A stretch of DNA of 64,000 bases from contig NZ_BBYJ01000004.1 of assembly GCF_001528665.1 (NCBI RefSeq), forward strand, positions 589,000 through 652,999. Reading direction: 5' to 3'. Made by a program: the position numbers and the translations under genes. Origin of the DNA: Microtetraspora malaysiensis (GTDB lineage Bacteria; Actinomycetota; Actinomycetes; Streptosporangiales; Streptosporangiaceae). Under the pieces are notes generated by a model, which did no database searches, was not told the origin of the DNA, and saw nothing but the letters and a program-made list of their open reading frames with translations. Positions 61,194 through 64,000 of this stretch are shown here, piece by piece. Each line of letters begins with the position of its first letter. The first letter of the stretch is position 1.

Positions 61194-61898
61194 GTGACGG
61201 TACCCGCAGTGGAGGGGGACACTCGGTCGGCACCCATACTCCTGGTGGCCGATCCGGACAACGACCTGATCCGACAACTCACGGCAGCTCTTGAACCCGA
61301 AGGCGTCGAGGTCGCCGGCGTGGCCGACGGCGCCCAGGCGCTGCTCCAGGCGGGCGCCCTCCAGCCCGACGCCGTCCTGATCAGCGCCTCGCTCCCCATC
61401 ATCGGCCCGCTCGACTTCGTCCGCGCCGTACGGCTGGCGCGGGCCGTACCGGTCCTGCTCGGCATCGACTTCGGCAGCGACGCCGAGCAGGCCGTACTCG
61501 CCCTCGCCGCGGGGGCGACAGCCTGCGTGGCCCGGCCGTACCGCGTCCCCGAATTACTCCCCCTCGTCCAAGCCGCCTTCCGGCGCCAGGAGATCGAGCG
61601 GACCGTACTGACGATCGGCAACGTCGCGCTGGACGTCACCGCCTACCAGGTCAAGGTCAGCGGGAAAATCGTGCATCTCCCCCTCAGAGAGTTCGAACTC
61701 CTGCACTACCTGATGCGCAACGCCGACCGTACGGTGACCCGCGGACAGATCATGCGACACGTGTGGCATGCTTCCGACGCCATGTCCACGAACACCATCG
61801 CGGTCCACGTGAAACGCCTCCGCGCCCGCCTCGGCGACGTGGACGACCAAATGATCCAAACCGTCCGTGGCGTCGGCTACCGCCTGGTCTCCAGCTGA
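61194..61898 (+). CDS. OmpR-family response regulator with non-canonical receiver
   Basis: 234 residues: receiver-like domain (about 14-130) and winged-helix Trans_reg_C domain (about 140-232, with LREFELLHYLMRNADRTVTR and VHVKRLRARLGD). The receiver lacks key residues: the phospho-acceptor Asp position in DAVLISASLP is Ser, the conserved Lys is Arg (VARPYRVPEL), and the acidic pocket is changed (LLVADPDND). It is therefore unlikely to be switched by phosphorylation. It follows pstB by 70 bp on the same strand with GGAGG before its GTG, so it may be co-induced by phosphate starvation. Its target genes are unknown. Confidence 0.88.
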   Translation: MTVPAVEGDTRSAPILLVADPDNDLIRQLTAALEPEGVEVAGVADGAQALLQAGALQPDAVLISASLPIIGPLDFVRAVRLARAVPVLLGIDFGSDAEQAVLALAAGATACVARPYRVPELLPLVQAAFRRQEIERTVLTIGNVALDVTAYQVKVSGKIVHLPLREFELLHYLMRNADRTVTRGQIMRHVWHASDAMSTNTIAVHVKRLRARLGDVDDQMIQTVRGVGYRLVSS

Positions 61899-61998
61899 GC
61901 TTCCTTTCGGACTCCAGGCTTGCGGGGGACGCGGGGCCCGCCGGCCCCGCGATGCGGCGTAACGACGGCCGGCCGTCCCCGCCCGGGGCTGAGCGCCG

Positions 61999-62676
61999 CT
62001 ACCTGGTGGACCGGCCGATCATGCGGCGCAGCCGGCCGGGGCGACGAGGCGGGCGAATGTCCACACTGCCACCCGCGATCTCGCCGGCCACAACGATCTG
62101 GTGGCCGATCGGCATGTCCGGCGGCGCGTTCTTGGCGGACCGGTCGCGCACGGAGCCGCCGAGCATACTCACCTCATTGGCGTCCACGGCATAGCCCGGC
62201 GGGACGATGATGCGCAGCGACCCTCCGCGCATGCGCACGTTCACCTCGGTCGTCGTCCCCGCGACCGTCGCTCGGGTGAAGTCGAGGAGCACTGAACCTC
62301 CACGCATGTCCAGATCCAGCCTCTTCGGGACGATCCAGACACCCTCATATCTGACGCTGCCGCCGACCCGCTTGACGTGCACGACATCTTTGGGCTGCAC
62401 TGGCGGAACGGCGAGCGCCTGGTTCAGGGTGGCGAGCGCGCCCGAGCCATACCCGGGCAGATCACCCAGTAGCGGCGCCAGGTCCGCGTAGGTTCGGGCA
62501 GCGAAAGCCGCCTCCAGCCGCTCCTCGAGCTCTTCCATGGTCAGCCGACCGTCCCCCATGGTCAGCCGACCGTCCCCAGCGGCCACCCGCAGTGCATCGG
62601 CGACCCGGTCGCGATCCTCATGCGAGGCCCGCATCTCCTTTGGGTCCCTCGGTTCCATCGGCGTCGGAAGGCTCAT
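61999..62676 (-). CDS. DUF1707 / cell-wall stress-type protein with 7-residue tandem duplication
   Basis: 225 residues. The DUF1707 domain (about residues 10-65; MRASHEDRDRVADALRVAAG, LEERLEAAFAARTYADLAPL) is followed by a DUF2154-like beta-repeat region of four short blades (RGGSVLLDF, MRGGSLRIIVPPGYAV, MLGGSVRDRS, GGSVDIRPP). The family is often linked to cell-envelope stress. The DUF1707 domain contains a direct 7-residue duplication (GDGRLTM twice). TATCGT lies 7 nt before the ATG at 62676, a leaderless layout. No membrane helix is visible. Confidence 0.85.
   Translation of the reverse strand: MSLPTPMEPRDPKEMRASHEDRDRVADALRVAAGDGRLTMGDGRLTMEELEERLEAAFAARTYADLAPLLGDLPGYGSGALATLNQALAVPPVQPKDVVHVKRVGGSVRYEGVWIVPKRLDLDMRGGSVLLDFTRATVAGTTTEVNVRMRGGSLRIIVPPGYAVDANEVSMLGGSVRDRSAKNAPPDMPIGHQIVVAGEIAGGSVDIRPPRRPGRLRRMIGRSTR
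62535..62576. repeat. 21-bp exact tandem duplication inside the DUF1707 gene
   Basis: Two identical 21-bp units, 62535-62555 and 62556-62576, in frame, giving GDGRLTM twice. It lengthens a conserved helix-loop region that is normally fixed in length. Confidence 0.95.
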
Positions 62677-62706
62677 GATCGGCACGATATTGCATCCACG
62701 GGGCAT

Positions 62707-63091
62707 CGGTCACTGGCAAGCCACCACACAACCATTCGCTCCAATAGCCCACCACGACCGGAACTGAGCAGCCATCCTCGCGTCCCGCCCCACAGCAACA
62801 CGACCCACAGCAGAGACACCCCCATCCATGCCACTGCCTTACACCAGCCGCGGTACCCCACACCCGCACACCAGGCTCTCAGGACCGGCACCGGCAACCA
62901 CACCCTCAACACCCCCCGCCACCACAGCAGCCCCCACACCCCGCCCGACACCACCACAGGCCGTATCGCTATCTCCGACCCTGTGAGTCGTACGGCTCCC
63001 CGTCCCTGCGACGGGCACTCAGCCACCCAGGACAGCGCACCTGGACCGCCTGAGCGGCCACTCGCACCCCACCGAAGGAACAGCCCCAAAA
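62707..63091. other. strand-biased C/A-rich region without genes
   Basis: On the plus strand this 385-bp stretch, and the region up to 63310, is rich in C and A and poor in T and G. No convincing reading frame or RNA gene is seen. It lies downstream of the rRNA operon, which is read from the other strand. Confidence 0.6.
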
Positions 63092-63118
63092 CAAAAAGGG
63101 GGCCCCACCGGACCCCTC
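63092..63118 (-). terminator. rrn terminator, distal copy
   Basis: On the minus strand a GGGG/CCCC-based hairpin (CCCC 63113-63116 with GGGG 63099-63102) is followed by TTTTT. Confidence 0.7.
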
Positions 63119-63193
63119 AAAACACACCACACACAAACCACCACCACCAGCCGCCACAACACAGAAAAAACCCGCCGGCGACCAACACCGCAC

Positions 63194-63219
63194 AAAAAAG
63201 GGGCCCGCCACCGGACCCC
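63194..63219 (-). terminator. rrn terminator, middle copy
   Basis: On the minus strand GGGGTCCG (63219-63212) pairs with CGGGCCCC (63207-63200, one G-U) and is followed by a run of six T. Confidence 0.85.
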
Positions 63220-63274
63220 CAACAACAACCACACGCACCACAACGCGAAAAAACAACCCCCGAAAACGAAGAAA

Positions 63275-63299
63275 GGGCCACCCCCAAAGGGGGCAGCCC
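63275..63299 (-). terminator. rrn terminator, proximal copy
   Basis: On the minus strand CCCCC-TTT-GGGGG with outer GGGC/GCCC pairs, 16 bases after the 5S gene, followed by TTTCTTCGTTTT. Confidence 0.85.
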
Positions 63300-63314
63300 T
63301 TCCTCACAAAAATT

Positions 63315-63433
63315 GTCCGGCGGCGTCCTACTCTCCCACACCCTCCCGAGTGCAGTACCATCGGCGCTGGAAGGCTTAACTACCGGGTTCGGAATGTAAC
63401 CGGGTGTTTCCCAACCGCTATAACCGCCGTAAC
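63315..63433 (-). rRNA. rrf: 5S ribosomal RNA
   Basis: On the minus strand it begins GTTACGGCGG and ends near CGCCGGACA, which pair as helix I. Internal signatures TTACATTCCGAACCCGG and GAGAGTAGGACG are standard for actinobacterial 5S rRNA. Length about 119 nt. The ends may be off by a base or two. Confidence 0.95.
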
Positions 63434-63523
63434 CCTATGAAACACACAACCAGCCACCCACACCACTAACAGCGCGAGCGGGACTGCTTGCAGTCTCTGA
63501 ATCGCATAGTCGACGCGAACATC

Positions 63524-64000
<477 letters not shown>

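Overview
The window is high-GC actinobacterial chromosome. The gene set (multifunctional 2-oxoglutarate decarboxylase/dehydrogenase, WhiB1/WblE, sigma-R/RsrA, nickel SOD with its maturation protease, PdtaS-type kinase, Streptomyces-type subtilisin inhibitor, Streptomyces-like PHO box, CelR-type operator) points to a mycelial actinomycete, most likely Streptosporangiales. That placement is inference from gene content, not from a search.

Layout. 1-3.3 kb: a truncated ArsR-type regulator divergent from a secreted GH9 cellulase under a perfect CelR-type palindrome. 3.3-11.1 kb: a B3/B4-domain protein, kgd, a small acidic protein, a DUF4097-PadR operon with its own operator, and a quinone-oxidoreductase-like protein. 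11.2-27.6 kb: the most unusual part, a subtilisin inhibitor gene followed by nine tandem secreted trypsin-fold paralogues (called P1-P9 here) plus a decayed tenth fragment. P1, P2 and P9 keep His-Asp-Ser. P3 and P5 have lost all three residues, P7 has lost two, P4 and P6 have lost the Ser, and P8 is damaged around the Ser. Six copies (P2-P7) carry a long hypervariable insertion in a framework that is in places identical at DNA level. P2-P7 and P9 share a -10/leader block, usually with a base-paired leader hairpin, and P2-P7 have a CRP-like palindrome about 200 bp upstream.

27.7-35.5 kb: malic enzyme, CGNR regulator, sodX/sodN, an anti-sigma/sigma-F-type pair, a lipid kinase, wblE and a PdtaS-like histidine kinase. 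35.5-42.4 kb: bioF-gntR-bioD, a ThDP enzyme, a PASTA-type Ser/Thr kinase and a FlK-like thioesterase. 42.4-48.2 kb: biotin carboxylase with a biotinyl protein, a 35-residue membrane peptide with two membrane HD phosphohydrolases, and a sugar epimerase. 48.2-54.6 kb: rsrA-sigR with a sigma-R-type promoter, a methyltransferase, an internally deleted TnpB element, an SRAP peptidase, aroA-rsgA and a gene fragment. 54.6-62.7 kb: DUF4442 thioesterase, hisN, a phosphatase/kinase pair, PHO-box-controlled pstSCAB with an atypical response regulator, and a DUF1707 protein. The right end holds tandem terminators, 5S rRNA and the 3' part of 23S rRNA, all on the minus strand.

Many single genes have a TAnnnT hexamer 6-8 nt before the start codon, which suggests widespread leaderless transcription. 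All family names come from recognising sequence motifs by eye.
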